A stretch of 41,222 nucleotides of DNA from Clostridia bacterium (GCA_017546165.1 JAFYXL010000030.1:1-41222), one strand, 5' to 3'; shown: positions 26,720 through 35,706, counted from the stretch's first letter. Notes: generated by a model not told the origin, from the letters alone. Numbers and translations: made by a program.

Positions 26720-27085
26720 TTATTTCTTTTTGTTAGCCATAGTCTTTCTAGGGCCTTTTCTGGTTCTTGCGTTTGTCTTTGAACGCTGTCCTCTTACAGG
26801 AAGGTTTTTCCTGTGGCGAAGACCTCTGTAACAGTTGATTTCAATAAGACGCTTGATATCGAGTGCAATATCACGACGAAGGTCACCTTCAACGTTGTAA
26901 TTGTCGATTTCAGCTCTGAGGGTAGAAACCTCCTCCTCTGTCAAATCACGAACTCTTGTGTCCGGATTGATACCGGTAGCAGCAAGGATCTTCTTTGATG
27001 TGGAAAGACCTATACCGAAAATATAGGTAAGTCCGATTTCAACTCTCTTCTCATTTGGTAAGTCAACACCTGCAATACGTGCCAT
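26720..27085 (-). CDS. rpsM: 30S ribosomal protein S13
   Basis: A 121-residue protein at the 30S head that contacts P-site tRNA and L5. [19 protein letters not shown], the helix-two-turn-helix segment around TYIFGIG and the basic tail [20 protein letters not shown] match the family. The start is the ATG at 27085, 11 bases after GGAGG; the upstream GTG overlaps the ribosome binding site. A 158-bp structured spacer lies before it. Confidence 0.97.
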   Translation of the reverse strand: MARIAGVDLPNEKRVEIGLTYIFGIGLSTSKKILAATGINPDTRVRDLTEEEVSTLRAEIDNYNVEGDLRRDIALDIKRLIEINCYRGLRHRKNLPVRGQRSKTNARTRKGPRKTMANKKK

Positions 27086-27131
27086 ACTTTCATTCACCTC
27101 CGAATAATTTTTTTCTGAAAAGTGTTATGCG

Positions 27132-27219
27132 GAGCAGAATTTCACTTATCGCAACGAACCTTTATCGCCCGCCGCTTTCATCAGCTTAAACAATTTGGTG
27201 TAAAAGCCTGACTCTGCTC
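27132..27219 (-). promoter_or_regulatory. Structured rpmJ-rpsM spacer element
   Basis: GAGCAGA (27219-27213 read on the - strand) pairs with TCTGCTC (27138-27132), a 7-bp closing stem around 74 bases. Inside, GCTTTT and GAAAGC can pair. The enclosed region holds a repeated GCGATAA. The element ends about 30 bases before the rpsM ribosome binding site. Confidence 0.45.
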
Positions 27220-27243
27220 ACTCATAAAGACATTGATTTTCGA

Positions 27244-27357
27244 TTAACCCTGCTTCTGCTTATGGCGTGGGTTTTCACAAATAACCATTATCTTTCCTTT
27301 TCTCTTTATTACTTTACACTTTTCGCAAATAGGTTTAACTGAAGGTTGTACTTTCAT
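27244..27357 (-). CDS. rpmJ: 50S ribosomal protein L36, zinc form
   Basis: A 37-residue protein too short for ordinary gene finding. It begins [15 protein letters not shown] and ends [10 protein letters not shown]. The zinc ligands Cys11, Cys14, Cys27 and His32 are all present, so this is the C-plus form. GGGAGGTGAAGG precedes the ATG. It is the first gene after the consensus promoter at 27422-27450 and starts the rpmJ-rpsM-rpsK-rpsD-rpoA-rplQ transcript. Confidence 0.97.
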   Translation of the reverse strand: MKVQPSVKPICEKCKVIKRKGKIMVICENPRHKQKQG

Positions 27358-27421
27358 TATTCCTTCACCTCCCAAAAAAGTTACGTCAGCACAAAATTCC
27401 GCATTTTGAACTAACCATAAT

Positions 27422-27450
27422 ATTATAACACCAACATTTTATTATGTCAA
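27422..27450 (-). promoter_or_regulatory. Perfect-consensus SigA promoter before rpmJ
   Basis: TTGACA (27450-27445), exactly 17 bp and TATAAT (27427-27422) on the - strand. The leader to rpmJ is about 58 bases and carries a small hairpin CAAAAT-GCGGA-ATTTTG (27408-27392). It allows the alpha part of the cluster to be made independently. Confidence 0.95.
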
Positions 27451-27578
27451 GTGTTTTTCCTGAAGGGTTTTTCAGCTTTTTTCACAAAATATATATTTTT
27501 TATTATGTGATTTTTGCTTTATTCTTCAGTTTTGGCCAACCCCGCCTTAACAGCAAATTCTCACTTTGGTCCAAAAGT

Positions 27579-27797
27579 TTATTTTGCTCTCCAGGTAATT
27601 CTTCCTTTTGTCAGGTCGTAAGGCGAAATTTCCACCGTTACCTTGTCACCGGGCAAAATTCTGATATAGTGCATTCTGAGTTTACCTGAAATATGTGCGA
27701 GAATCTTGTGACCATTTTCAAGTTCCACCTGGAACATTGCATTTGGCAACGCCTCAAGGACTGTGCCTTCTATCTCCAAAACATCTTCCTTTGCCAT
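27579..27797 (-). CDS. infA: Translation initiation factor IF-1
   Basis: A 72-residue OB-fold protein that occupies the 30S A site during initiation. [20 protein letters not shown] and [20 protein letters not shown] are near-invariant. AAAGGAGAAAAAATT precedes the ATG. It lies between the KOW protein gene and rpmJ. The 220-bp stretch after it is AT-rich, has no clear terminator for this strand and contains the rpmJ promoter. Confidence 0.98.
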   Translation of the reverse strand: MAKEDVLEIEGTVLEALPNAMFQVELENGHKILAHISGKLRMHYIRILPGDKVTVEISPYDLTKGRITWRAK

Positions 27798-27863
27798 AAT
27801 TTTTTCTCCTTTCTTAATTATTAAATATTTACCGACGTAAAAACATATGTTTCTGCATCGTTA

Positions 27864-28151
27864 TTAAAAATCCTTCTCCGCAAATTCTTCTTTGAACGCT
27901 AATACAGCACAACGGAGTTCAGGATTTGTAACCATTGTTTTTCCCAGAAGTTTCTTCGCAATACTTTCGTTTGTACTTCCGGTATTTTTAAGGTGCTTTA
28001 TTTTCTTTTTCTTTGGTTTCTCAATTTTATGCAAGTCGCCATCGCAAATATATGTAAATATTCCCTCTGAAGACACCACTACAAAGTATCTGCCACTATC
28101 CCTACCGGCTTTTGATAATACAATGTCGCCTATGCTGAATTTTTCTTCCAT
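27864..28151 (-). CDS. KOW-domain RNA-binding protein (L14e-like)
   Basis: A 95-residue basic protein starting MEEKFSIGDIVLSKAGRDSG, a KOW-type motif, followed by YFVVVSSEGIFTYICDGD and a lysine block KPKKKKIKHLKNTG. The family sits between map and infA in many Clostridia and is likened to archaeal and eukaryotic L14e/L27e; its role in the ribosome is not settled. I chose the ATG at 28151 with AAAGGA nine bases upstream; the ATG six codons earlier has no ribosome binding site. Confidence 0.88.
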   Translation of the reverse strand: MEEKFSIGDIVLSKAGRDSGRYFVVVSSEGIFTYICDGDLHKIEKPKKKKIKHLKNTGSTNESIAKKLLGKTMVTNPELRCAVLAFKEEFAEKDF

Positions 28152-28259
28152 CTTGTCAAATCCTTTCATAGAGAATTAAAGGGCCTATCCTTCACAAATT
28201 CCATAACAGCATTTGCTGCGAAAAAGCCAAAGCACTTCACACCTCGCCGCCAGATTTAT

Positions 28260-29012
28260 TTAATCTACCAACGTAAGGCACTGGGGCTCACCGTTTGTAA
28301 CCAAAACAGTATTTTCATAATGCGCCGCCAGCTTGCCGTCCTGGGTGTAAACTGTCCAATCATTGTCGCCAACAAAAACTTCTTTAGCACCCATATTAAC
28401 CATAGGTTCAATGGCAAGGCACATACCCGGCCTGATACGAATACCTCTGCGCCCCGCTTCAAAGTAATTGGGGATTTCGGGATCCTCGTGAAGTTCTCTG
28501 CCGATACCGTGTCCGCAGTATTCACGGAGGACACTGTATCCTGCCTCCTCCGCAACTCGCTGAATCTCTGCCGAAATATCAGAAATTCGATATCCGTCTT
28601 TTGCAAACTTTATTCCTTCAAAAAAGCTTGCCTTTGTAACATCAATCAACCGCTGTGCCTCTTCTGAAATTTCACCAACGCCAAAAGTCCTTGCAGCATC
28701 GCCGTTGTAGCCTTTGTAGCAAGCCCCTACGTCAAAACTGACGATATCCCCTTCTTTTAAAACTCTCTTGTCGGGAATTCCGTGGATAACCTCATCGTTT
28801 AAACTGATGCACACGCTGCCGGGAAATCCGCCATATCCTTTAAAAGATGGTGTGCAGCCCTGGCTGCGAATAAACTTTTCCGCAGCCTTGTCAAGGTCAA
28901 GAGGAGTTATCCCGGGCTCAAGCATTGAGCCAAGAAGTTTCAGGGTCTCCCCTGTGACACGGCAGGCCTCACGCATATATTCAATTTCTGTTTTCGATTT
29001 GATTGTAACCAT
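28260..29012 (-). CDS. map: Methionine aminopeptidase, type I
   Basis: Removes the initiator methionine from new proteins; cytoplasmic, two divalent metals. The 250 residues show NDEVIHGIPDKRVLKEGDIV, the metal-binding FDVGACYKGYNGDAARTF, EYCGHGIGRELHEDP and MCLAIEPMV with the expected Asp, His and Glu ligands. AAAGGC precedes the ATG. It follows adk by 20 bases, giving the usual adk-map order. Confidence 0.97.
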   Translation of the reverse strand: MVTIKSKTEIEYMREACRVTGETLKLLGSMLEPGITPLDLDKAAEKFIRSQGCTPSFKGYGGFPGSVCISLNDEVIHGIPDKRVLKEGDIVSFDVGACYKGYNGDAARTFGVGEISEEAQRLIDVTKASFFEGIKFAKDGYRISDISAEIQRVAEEAGYSVLREYCGHGIGRELHEDPEIPNYFEAGRRGIRIRPGMCLAIEPMVNMGAKEVFVGDNDWTVYTQDGKLAAHYENTVLVTNGEPQCLTLVD

Positions 29013-29032
29013 AATCTATGCCTTTCAGTTCT

Positions 29033-29665
29033 TTATGCCTCCAAAACTTTCAATACTTCCTGTGTGGTGGCCTTAATTTCACTTTTGCCTACTGCAACTT
29101 TAAGCATACCCTTATTTTTGTAGTATTCCTTAAGAGGTTCTGTCTGCTCATAATATGTCTTAAGACGGTCACGTATAACTTCGGGTTTATCATCCTCGCG
29201 GACACGAAGCTCCCCTCCGCAGTTGTCGCAAATCCCATCTATCTCCGGCTTTCTGTGTTCCTTGTGGAAGCTTGAGCCGCATTTTTTGCACTCAAGACGT
29301 CCTGAAAGCCTTTCCACAATTTCATCATCTTTGACTTCAAGAGTCAAGACAGCATCTATATCAATACCGGATTTATCAAGAGCTTCAGCCTGAGCTAAAT
29401 TTCTGGGAAAGCCATCGAGGATAAATCCGTTCTTGCAGTCATCTTCATTTAAACGGTTTTTTACTATATCAATTATCAGTTCGTCGGGAACAAATTTCCC
29501 TTCGTTAATGTAGTTCTTGGCTACTGCGCCAAGTTCTGTCCCATCTTCCATATTCTTTCTCAATATGGCTCCTGTAGAGATTGTGGGTATTTCAAAATGT
29601 TTTGAAAGCATTTCTGCCTGAGTTCCTTTTCCTGCTCCCGGAGCAGCTAAAATAATCAATTTCAC
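29033..29665 (-). CDS. adk: Adenylate kinase, zinc-lid form
   Basis: Interconverts AMP, ADP and ATP. The P-loop is APGAGKGTQAEML (Ala replaces the common first Pro/Gly). ILDGFPRN marks the AMP site, and the lid carries CKKCG and CDNCG, a four-cysteine zinc site typical of Gram-positives. The 210 residues are normal. It begins with GTG at 29665, 12 bases after AGGAAGG. Unlike in a single spc operon, it has its own promoter and is separated from secY by a terminator-like hairpin. Confidence 0.97.
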   Translation of the reverse strand: MKLIILAAPGAGKGTQAEMLSKHFEIPTISTGAILRKNMEDGTELGAVAKNYINEGKFVPDELIIDIVKNRLNEDDCKNGFILDGFPRNLAQAEALDKSGIDIDAVLTLEVKDDEIVERLSGRLECKKCGSSFHKEHRKPEIDGICDNCGGELRVREDDKPEVIRDRLKTYYEQTEPLKEYYKNKGMLKVAVGKSEIKATTQEVLKVLEA

Positions 29666-29715
29666 TTAAAACACACGCCTTCCTGTCAATTTGAAAAATT
29701 TACTTTAATTGCTTG

Positions 29716-29744
29716 TGTATATCATTTCCCAATATTTTACACAA
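29716..29744 (-). promoter_or_regulatory. Promoter of adk-map-KOW-infA
   Basis: TTGTGT (29744-29739), 17 bp and TATACA (29721-29716) preceded by TGA on the - strand. It lies between the secY hairpin and adk. Confidence 0.65.
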
Positions 29745-29793
29745 AATACATAGGGAACATTCCTGGAATTTAATCAACTTCCATTAATTGCAT

Positions 29794-29851
29794 AAAAAAC
29801 TCCACAAGGGGTGTTTTAAAACGCAGCTTATGCGTCTAAAACAGCCCCTGT
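29794..29851 (-). terminator. Terminator or attenuator after secY
   Basis: A long hairpin read on the - strand: the arm from 29851 to 29831 pairs with 29825-29804 through GGGG/CCCC, TGTTTTA/TAAAACA and CGCA/TGCG with small bulges, around a five-base loop. TTTTTT follows four bases later. A smaller hairpin, GGACAA-GAT-TTGTCC (29874-29860), precedes it right after the secY stop. It should reduce read-through from spc into adk. Confidence 0.65.
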
Positions 29852-29878
29852 AAAGCCACGGACAAATCTTGTCCTTAA

Positions 29879-31162
29879 TTATTCTAAGAAACCTTTGTAG
29901 TGTCTCATAAGCATCTGAGATTCAAGCTGAGTAACTGTCTCAAGTGCAACACCAACAACGATCAGGAGTGATGTTCCGCCGATTGAGAAGTTCTGGATAT
30001 TGAGTCCCATATTCATAAAGATCGGAACAACTGCGATGAAGCCCAGGAATATAGCGCCTGCAAGAGTAATCTTATTGAGAACTCTGCTTATATATTCTGA
30101 AGTTGGGCGACCCGGACGGATACCCGGGATAAATCCTCCGTTATTCTTCATATTGTTAGCCATTTCAATTGGATTGAACTGGATAGCACTGTAGAAGTAT
30201 GTGAAGAATATGATAAGAAGGAAGTAAAGCACCGCATAGAGCCACGATGTAGGTGAGAATACCTTAAGGAATCCTCCCCAGAATCCCGGGCTGCCTGCCT
30301 GCACTCCGAAGAATGAAGCAATTGTGCCGGGGAATGACATAATAGACATTGCAAAGATGATCGGGATAACACCAACAGCCGCAACCTTAATCGGGATGTG
30401 AGTGCTCTGTCCACCATACATTTTTCTTCCTACAACACGCTTTGCATACTGAACAGGAAGACGACGCTCGGCCTCGTTCATCATAACAACAAGTGCTACG
30501 ACAACAAGTGCAACAATAATAAGTGCAACAGCGCCAATAACGCCCATTGTACCATTCATCATATACTGGTAAAGTGAAACCGCACCTGATGGAATGCTTG
30601 ATACGATACCTGCAAAGATTATAAGAGAGATACCGTTACCTACACCCTTTTCTGTAATCTGTTCACCCAACCACATAAGGAACGCTGTACCTGCTGAGAA
30701 TGTAACAACGATAATTACAGCAGGCCAAAAACCTGTCATTGTAACTGCGTTATAATTTTTGAGCAGGAAGTAGAGACCAATTGCCTGGATAAGAGCAAGA
30801 ACAACGGTTCCATATCTCTGAATCTGAGCAATCTTTTTGCGGCCTTCTTCGCCTTCCTTCTGCAATCTCTCAAGTGCAGGGATAGCTACACAAAGAAGCT
30901 GCATAATGATTGATGCGTTAATGTATGGGGTAATACCCATTGCGAATATTGTTGCATTCTGAAATGCACCACCTGATACCAAATCAATGAAACCAAACAA
31001 TGAGTTGTTTGTACCTTCAAACATAGCCTTAAGCTGATTTGGGTCAAGCAGCGGAACAGGGATGCATGAACCAAGACGGAAAATTATAAGCATTCCTAAT
31101 GTGTAGAGAAGCTTCATTCTCAGGTCTTTAACCTTCCATGCATTTCTGATTGTTTCCAACAT
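29879..31162 (-). CDS. secY: Protein translocase subunit SecY
   Basis: The central channel of the Sec translocon, 427 residues with about ten membrane helices. MLETIRNAWKVKDLRMKLLYT is close to the family start; ALGI-type helices, YAKRVVGRKMYGGQSTHIPIK and FNPIEMANNMKNNGGFIPGI are conserved loops that contact ribosome and SecA. The rplO stop codon TAA abuts the ATG, with GAGGTGG inside the end of rplO, so the two genes are translationally linked. Confidence 0.98.
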   Translation of the reverse strand: MLETIRNAWKVKDLRMKLLYTLGMLIIFRLGSCIPVPLLDPNQLKAMFEGTNNSLFGFIDLVSGGAFQNATIFAMGITPYINASIIMQLLCVAIPALERLQKEGEEGRKKIAQIQRYGTVVLALIQAIGLYFLLKNYNAVTMTGFWPAVIIVVTFSAGTAFLMWLGEQITEKGVGNGISLIIFAGIVSSIPSGAVSLYQYMMNGTMGVIGAVALIIVALVVVALVVMMNEAERRLPVQYAKRVVGRKMYGGQSTHIPIKVAAVGVIPIIFAMSIMSFPGTIASFFGVQAGSPGFWGGFLKVFSPTSWLYAVLYFLLIIFFTYFYSAIQFNPIEMANNMKNNGGFIPGIRPGRPTSEYISRVLNKITLAGAIFLGFIAVVPIFMNMGLNIQNFSIGGTSLLIVVGVALETVTQLESQMLMRHYKGFLE

Positions 31163-31600
31163 TTATACCACCTCAACCTTTCCACCGGCAGCAACAATCT
31201 TTTCTTCAGCAGTCTTGCTGAAACGCTTTGCTTTTACGGTGAACGCTTTATTAACTTCGCCACGGCCGAGAATAACAACACCGTCACAAATCTTTGAGAT
31301 AATGCCGTTCTCCTTGAGTACCTCAGCGGTTACTTCGTTGCAGTCAAGCTTGTTCAAAGCTTCTACATTAACAGAAACATATTCTTTTGCGAAAATGTTT
31401 GTGAAACCACGTTTGGGAAGTCTTCTGTAAATAGGCATCTGACCACCTTCGAAGCCTGGACGAACACCGCCGCCACTGCGGGCATTCTGACCCTTGTGAC
31501 CCTTACCGCTTGTTTTGCCGTTACCACTACCGTGACCTCTACCTACTCTGAATCTATCTTTCTTTGAGCCTTCGCTCGGAGATAATTCGTGAAGTTTCAT
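31163..31600 (-). CDS. rplO: 50S ribosomal protein L15
   Basis: A 145-residue protein. [20 protein letters not shown] and the glycine/basic stretch [20 protein letters not shown] are typical. Start at the ATG at 31600, eight bases after GGAGG; the GTG three codons earlier overlaps that site. It directly abuts secY. Confidence 0.97.
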   Translation of the reverse strand: MKLHELSPSEGSKKDRFRVGRGHGSGNGKTSGKGHKGQNARSGGGVRPGFEGGQMPIYRRLPKRGFTNIFAKEYVSVNVEALNKLDCNEVTAEVLKENGIISKICDGVVILGRGEVNKAFTVKAKRFSKTAEEKIVAAGGKVEVV

Positions 31601-31654
31601 TGAGTACACCTCCTCTTTATTTTTTATGAAATAAATTTAACCGAAACGTAAAAT

Positions 31655-31837
31655 TTACGCCTCTTCAACTGCAACCAGGTGAGAAACTTTGAATATCATA
31701 CCTCTGATCTGAGGATTGTCAGGTTTCTCTACGCACTGATGAAGCTTTCTAAGACCTAAAGCTTCAACTGTTGCGATCTGGTCTTTCTTACATCCGATTG
31801 TACTTTTTACAAGTGTAACCTTCAATTTGTTAGCCAA
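31655..31837 (-). CDS. rpmD: 50S ribosomal protein L30
   Basis: A 60-residue protein beginning [20 protein letters not shown] with [20 protein letters not shown], all typical of bacterial L30. It lies between rpsE and rplO in the conserved spc order. AGGAGG precedes the start. Confidence 0.96.
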   Translation of the reverse strand: MANKLKVTLVKSTIGCKKDQIATVEALGLRKLHQCVEKPDNPQIRGMIFKVSHLVAVEEA

Positions 31838-31873
31838 GGAAAAAACCTCCTATCTCTCTTGGTTGTAAATTGC

Positions 31874-32404
31874 TTAACCTAAAATATCTTCAGGCTTTTT
31901 ACCTCTTAATTTGGCAACCTCTTCAACACTCTTAAGTGCTGAAAGAGCCTGAACAGTTGCTGCTACAACGTTCTTTGGATTGTTGCTTCTGAGACACTTT
32001 GTTCTGATATCTCTGATACCTGCAAGTTCCAAAACTGCACGGGCAGCACCGCCAGCGATAACACCGGTACCTTCAGCAGCAGGTTTAAGAAGTACTCTTC
32101 CTGCACCAAATTCACCAATAATATCGTGAGGGATTGTTGTTTCAACTATAGGTACTGTAATCATGCTCTTCTTAGCTTCGTCAATACCTTTGCGGATAGC
32201 GTCCGGAATTTCAGCCGCCTTACCCATACCGTAACCAACGTGGCCGTTTTCGTCGCCAACAACAACAAGGGCACTGAATCTGCTTGTTCTACCACCCTTT
32301 ACTGTCTTTGAAACACGGTTAAGAGCAACAACCTTTTCCTTTATATCAAGAGTATCTGCATTGATACGTTCCTGCTTTTTGGTAATTTCTACTCTTTCTG
32401 CCAT
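31874..32404 (-). CDS. rpsE: 30S ribosomal protein S5
   Basis: A 176-residue protein at the mRNA entry site that affects decoding accuracy. [20 protein letters not shown] and [18 protein letters not shown] form the S5 double-stranded RNA-binding part, and [16 protein letters not shown] is in the C-terminal domain. The spectinomycin loop is of normal form. AGAGGTG precedes the ATG. Confidence 0.97.
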   Translation of the reverse strand: MAERVEITKKQERINADTLDIKEKVVALNRVSKTVKGGRTSRFSALVVVGDENGHVGYGMGKAAEIPDAIRKGIDEAKKSMITVPIVETTIPHDIIGEFGAGRVLLKPAAEGTGVIAGGAARAVLELAGIRDIRTKCLRSNNPKNVVAATVQALSALKSVEEVAKLRGKKPEDILG

Positions 32405-32471
32405 TGTCTAATTTCACCTCTTTCAATATAAATGACTTTCAATTATCTTAAAATACACCTATTTTAAAGTA

Positions 32472-32834
32472 TTAGAATTCCAGTCCGCCCTCACGAGCAC
32501 CTGCTGCAACTTCTGCTACTCTGCCGTGGTAAACATAACCACCTCTGTCGAAAACAACAGCCTTGATGTTTGCATCGAGAGCTTTCTTTGCAATAGCGAG
32601 ACCAACTGCCTTAGCAGCCTCTTTGTTTCCGCCGTAATTTGCCTTAAGCTCAGCGTCAAGTGTTGATGCTGAAACTAAAGTCTTGCCGGTTGTATCATCG
32701 ATAATCTGCGCATATATATTCTTAAGACTTCTGTAAACGCAAAGTCTTGGGAACTCAGCTGTTCCTGAAACCTTTTTACGAACTCTGGCGTGTCTTGCAC
32801 GTCTTGCTTCTTCGCTGTTCTTTCTTTTTATCAT
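32472..32834 (-). CDS. rplR: 50S ribosomal protein L18
   Basis: A 120-residue 5S rRNA-binding protein. [21 protein letters not shown] is nearly the family start; [16 protein letters not shown] and [20 protein letters not shown] are conserved. The ATG at 32834 follows AAGGAGG by 11 bases. The frame is open 19 codons further, past the ribosome binding site, which is not expected to be translated. Confidence 0.97.
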   Translation of the reverse strand: MIKRKNSEEARRARHARVRKKVSGTAEFPRLCVYRSLKNIYAQIIDDTTGKTLVSASTLDAELKANYGGNKEAAKAVGLAIAKKALDANIKAVVFDRGGYVYHGRVAEVAAGAREGGLEF

Positions 32835-32928
32835 TCTAACTCGCACCTCCTTGCGGTTTAGTGTAAAATACTCTGAAAATGAATCTATCAAACTTCAGGC
32901 AGCCAGCCGGATACCTAAGAAGAAAATA

Positions 32929-33477
32929 TTATTTCTTCTTACCGCCTGCTTTACCTTCTTTTCTTCTGATGTATTCATCAACATATTTGATACCCTTGCC
33001 CTTGTAAGGTTCCGGTGGTCTCTTTTCTCTAACCTGAGCCGCGAACTGACCAACCTTCTGCTTATCAAAGCCTGAAATTATAATCTGGTTTGGCTGAGGA
33101 ACATCGATTTTGATGCCATCAGGTTCTTCCATTTCAACCTGATGTGAGTAACCCAGGTTCATAACCAGCTTATTGCCCTGCTTTGCAGCTCTGTAACCAA
33201 CACCGTTGATTTCGAGCTGTTTTGTATAGCCTTCAGATACGCCAACAACCATATTAGCGATAAGAGTACGTGTAAGACCGTGAAGTGCTCTGTGATCCTT
33301 GTTGTCTGAAGGACGTGTAACAGTGATGGTATCGCCATCCTTGTTGATTGTCATTTCAGCTGACATAGTTTCACACAAAGTACCCTTTGGGCCCTTAACT
33401 GTAACTTCATTGTTTGCACCTATTGTAACGTCAACACCCTGAGGTATTGTAATAGGCTGTTTTCCTATACGTGACAT
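32929..33477 (-). CDS. rplF: 50S ribosomal protein L6
   Basis: A 182-residue protein near the factor-binding centre. [23 protein letters not shown] and the C-terminal [20 protein letters not shown] are conserved. Start at 33477, eight bases after GGAGG; the upstream frame to 33501 overlaps the end of rpsH. Basic tail [10 protein letters not shown] is normal. Confidence 0.97.
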   Translation of the reverse strand: MSRIGKQPITIPQGVDVTIGANNEVTVKGPKGTLCETMSAEMTINKDGDTITVTRPSDNKDHRALHGLTRTLIANMVVGVSEGYTKQLEINGVGYRAAKQGNKLVMNLGYSHQVEMEEPDGIKIDVPQPNQIIISGFDKQKVGQFAAQVREKRPPEPYKGKGIKYVDEYIRRKEGKAGGKKK

Positions 33478-33494
33478 TTCGTTTTCCTCCTTCC

Positions 33495-33893
33495 TTACCA
33501 AATAAATGCCAGAACTTCACCGCCAACATTCTGACGACGAGCCTCTTTGTCTGTCATAATTCCTTTTGATGTAGAAATAATAGCTATACCCAAGCCTTTA
33601 AGTACCTGAGGAAGCTCTTCTTTAGAAGCATAAATTCTAAGACCCGGCTTTGACACTCTCTTAAGACCTGTCAATACCTTCTGCTTGTTTTCAGCGTACT
33701 TGAGTGTAACTCTGATAACGCCCTGAGTGTTGTCGTCAATGTATTCTACATTCTTAACATAACCCTCATCAAGCAAAATCTTAGCGATAGCCTTTTTCAT
33801 ATTTGAAGCAGGAATGTCAACAGTTGCGTGTCTCTGATTGTTCGCATTTCTGATTCTTGTCAACATATCTGCTATCGGATCTGTGATGTGCAT
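33495..33893 (-). CDS. rpsH: 30S ribosomal protein S8
   Basis: A 132-residue primary binder of 16S rRNA helix 21 and, in Escherichia coli, the feedback repressor of the spc operon. [20 protein letters not shown] and the C-terminal [20 protein letters not shown] are family signatures. Directly upstream lies a hairpin with the same internal loop as helix 21 (33923-33967), so autoregulation at this gene is likely. Confidence 0.97.
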   Translation of the reverse strand: MHITDPIADMLTRIRNANNQRHATVDIPASNMKKAIAKILLDEGYVKNVEYIDDNTQGVIRVTLKYAENKQKVLTGLKRVSKPGLRIYASKEELPQVLKGLGIAIISTSKGIMTDKEARRQNVGGEVLAFIW

Positions 33894-33922
33894 ATTTTAT
33901 CCTCCTTTTTACCGGATTTTGT

Positions 33923-33967
33923 GAGCCAGTTTGGTTATCCGCATCTTTTCAATTAACCACTTGGCTC
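33923..33967 (-). promoter_or_regulatory. Probable S8 autoregulatory site mimicking 16S helix 21
   Basis: Read on the - strand: GAGCCA, AG, TGGTTA, a 16-base loop, TAACCA, AAC, TGGCTC. The two 6-bp helices flank an asymmetric internal loop AG/AAC. In E. coli 16S rRNA the S8 site is GUUA-AG-UCAG opposite CUGA-UAC-UGGC, the same layout, with UGGC identical. It ends about 30 bases before the rpsH start. Confidence 0.75.
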
Positions 33968-34016
33968 TCCTTTTTTAAATAATATTAAAGTTCTTGCAAA
34001 AGAACAGTCTGGTGAT

Positions 34017-34202
34017 TTACCAAGAAGCCTTCTTCACTCCTGGAATCTGACCCTTGTAAGCAAGTTCACGGAAGCAAATTCTGCAGATACCAAACTTGCG
34101 CAAGTATGCGTGAGGTCTGCCGCAGATCTTACATCTGTTGTATTCACGGGTCTTGAACTTCTGTTCTTTCTGCTGTTTTAAAACCATAGCCTTTTTTGCC
34201 AT
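34017..34202 (-). CDS. rpsN: 30S ribosomal protein S14, zinc-binding type Z
   Basis: A 61-residue short S14. Cysteines 24, 27, 40 and 43 (CKIC and CRIC) bind zinc, and [12 protein letters not shown] is the conserved end. The short zinc form is usual in Bacillota. GGAGG precedes the ATG. It sits between rplE and rpsH, with a 123-bp structured spacer after it. Confidence 0.97.
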   Translation of the reverse strand: MAKKAMVLKQQKEQKFKTREYNRCKICGRPHAYLRKFGICRICFRELAYKGQIPGVKKASW

Positions 34203-34262
34203 ATGCTTTAATCTCCTCCATTTCTAAAAGATTAAATGGGTAAATCTCTGTTTAAAAACCGA

Positions 34263-34799
34263 TTATCTTGTAAAAGGTGCACCCATCAATGTGAGAAGCT
34301 CACGTGCTTCCTCATCTGTTGGAGCAGTTGTAACAAAGATGATATCCATACCACGAATTTTATCAATCTTATCGTAATCTATTTCAGGGAAAATAAGCTG
34401 TTCCTTAATACCCAATGAATAGTTACCTCTGCCATCGAAGGAATTTGGGTTGATACCTCTGAAGTCACGAACACGTGGGAGTGCTGCGTTGAAAAGTCTG
34501 TCAACGAACTCGTACATCTTTGCGCCTCTCAAGGTAACTTTGCAACCAATGTTCATACCCTCTCTGACTTTAAATGAAGCCACAGATTTCTTAGCCTTTG
34601 TAACAACCGGCTTCTGACCTGTAATCAAAGCGAGGTCGTTCATAGCTGAATCAATAGCCTTTGAATTTTCTTTTGCTTCGCCCAAACCAATGTTGATAAC
34701 AACCTTGTCAAGTTTAGGAATCTGCATAACACTCTTGTATTCGAATTTCTTCATAAGAGCGTCCTTAATTTCTTTTGTATAGCGTTCTTCAAGTCTCAT
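34263..34799 (-). CDS. rplE: 50S ribosomal protein L5
   Basis: A 178-residue 5S rRNA-binding protein. [29 protein letters not shown] and [14 protein letters not shown] are conserved, as is [31 protein letters not shown] precedes the ATG. Order rplX-rplE-rpsN is conserved. Confidence 0.97.
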   Translation of the reverse strand: MRLEERYTKEIKDALMKKFEYKSVMQIPKLDKVVINIGLGEAKENSKAIDSAMNDLALITGQKPVVTKAKKSVASFKVREGMNIGCKVTLRGAKMYEFVDRLFNAALPRVRDFRGINPNSFDGRGNYSLGIKEQLIFPEIDYDKIDKIRGMDIIFVTTAPTDEEARELLTLMGAPFTR

Positions 34800-34828
34800 T
34801 AAAGCTTACCTCCTTTCACAATGAGTAA

Positions 34829-35152
34829 TTATTCACCAAATGTTTCTCCGCATTTCTTGCAGTAACGAACGTGAGTTCCGTCCTCCAGAACCTTTCTGCC
34901 AACACGTGTAGCAGCGCCACACTTGCCGCAAACGTTCATAACCTTGCTTGCGTAAATTGGAGTTTCCTGGCTGATAATACCACCAGCTTCACCCATACGG
35001 CGAGGCTTTTTGTGCTTTGTTGCCACAGAAACGCCTTCAACAATAACTGTGCGTTTAACTGGGTTTACTGACAAAACCTTGCCCTTTTTACCCTTATCTT
35101 TACCGGAAAGTACCACTACCTGGTCACCGGTCTTAACATGCATCTTCAGCAT
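34829..35152 (-). CDS. rplX: 50S ribosomal protein L24 with a zinc-ribbon tail
   Basis: A 107-residue assembly initiator of the large subunit. HVKTGDQVVVLSGKDKGKKG is the KOW motif; VSVATKHKKPRRMGEAGG follows. The C-terminus has CGKCG and CKKCG, two cysteine pairs likely binding zinc. GGAGG is seven bases before the first ATG, so I keep the start MLKMHVK. A 124-bp structured spacer lies between rplN and this gene. Confidence 0.97.
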   Translation of the reverse strand: MLKMHVKTGDQVVVLSGKDKGKKGKVLSVNPVKRTVIVEGVSVATKHKKPRRMGEAGGIISQETPIYASKVMNVCGKCGAATRVGRKVLEDGTHVRYCKKCGETFGE

Positions 35153-35199
35153 TTCTTTTCCTCCTTTCGCATCTACTCGGAATAAATCTTACATCAAAA

Positions 35200-35256
35200 C
35201 AGGATTCTTTACACTATGCCGGGTGTTTCCCTTTTAAAAAATGCAAATTAATCCTG
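35200..35256 (-). promoter_or_regulatory. Structured rplN-rplX spacer with a motif shared with the rpsJ leader
   Basis: CAGGATT (35256-35250) pairs with AATCCTG (35206-35200) on the - strand, enclosing 43 bases. Inside, 35229-35209 reads GAAACACCCGGCATAGTGTA plus A, matching 19 of 21 bases of a sequence in the rpsJ leader. ACAC and GTGT in it can pair. No terminator follows. Confidence 0.5.
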
Positions 35257-35276
35257 CCTTTTCTAACTTGTAATTC

Positions 35277-35645
35277 TTACAGAACTTCCGGAGCAAGTGA
35301 CAAAATCTTCATATATTCTTTATCACGAAGCTCTCTGGCGATTGGGCCAAAAATACGTGTACCTCTTGGTGTCTTGTCATCCTTGATGATAACTGCTGCG
35401 TTTTCATCAAATCTGATTTTTGAACCATCAGCTCTCTTTACACCCTGAACTGTACGTACGATAACCGCCTTAACAACATCGCCTTTTTTAACAGCGCCGC
35501 CAGGTGCTGCCTTCTTTACAGAAGCCACGATAACATCACCGATATTTCCGTAACGTCTGTATGAGCCGCCGAGAACACGGATACACATAAGTTCTTTTGC
35601 ACCGCTGTTGTCTGCAACCTTTAACAAACTCTGCTGCTGTATCAT
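35277..35645 (-). CDS. rplN: 50S ribosomal protein L14
   Basis: A 122-residue protein at the subunit interface. [20 protein letters not shown] and [20 protein letters not shown] are near-invariant, as is [22 protein letters not shown] precedes the ATG. rpsQ lies upstream. Confidence 0.98.
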   Translation of the reverse strand: MIQQQSLLKVADNSGAKELMCIRVLGGSYRRYGNIGDVIVASVKKAAPGGAVKKGDVVKAVIVRTVQGVKRADGSKIRFDENAAVIIKDDKTPRGTRIFGPIARELRDKEYMKILSLAPEVL

Positions 35646-35706
35646 AAATGGATTCCTCCTAACTTATCAATTTAACGCAAAATTTAGCGTTTCTAAAAAG
35701 TCCGGC

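Noticed and set aside
27470-27530. Terminator for infA
   Set aside because: The hairpin TCACA...TGTGA has its T-run on the + strand, not on the transcribed strand.
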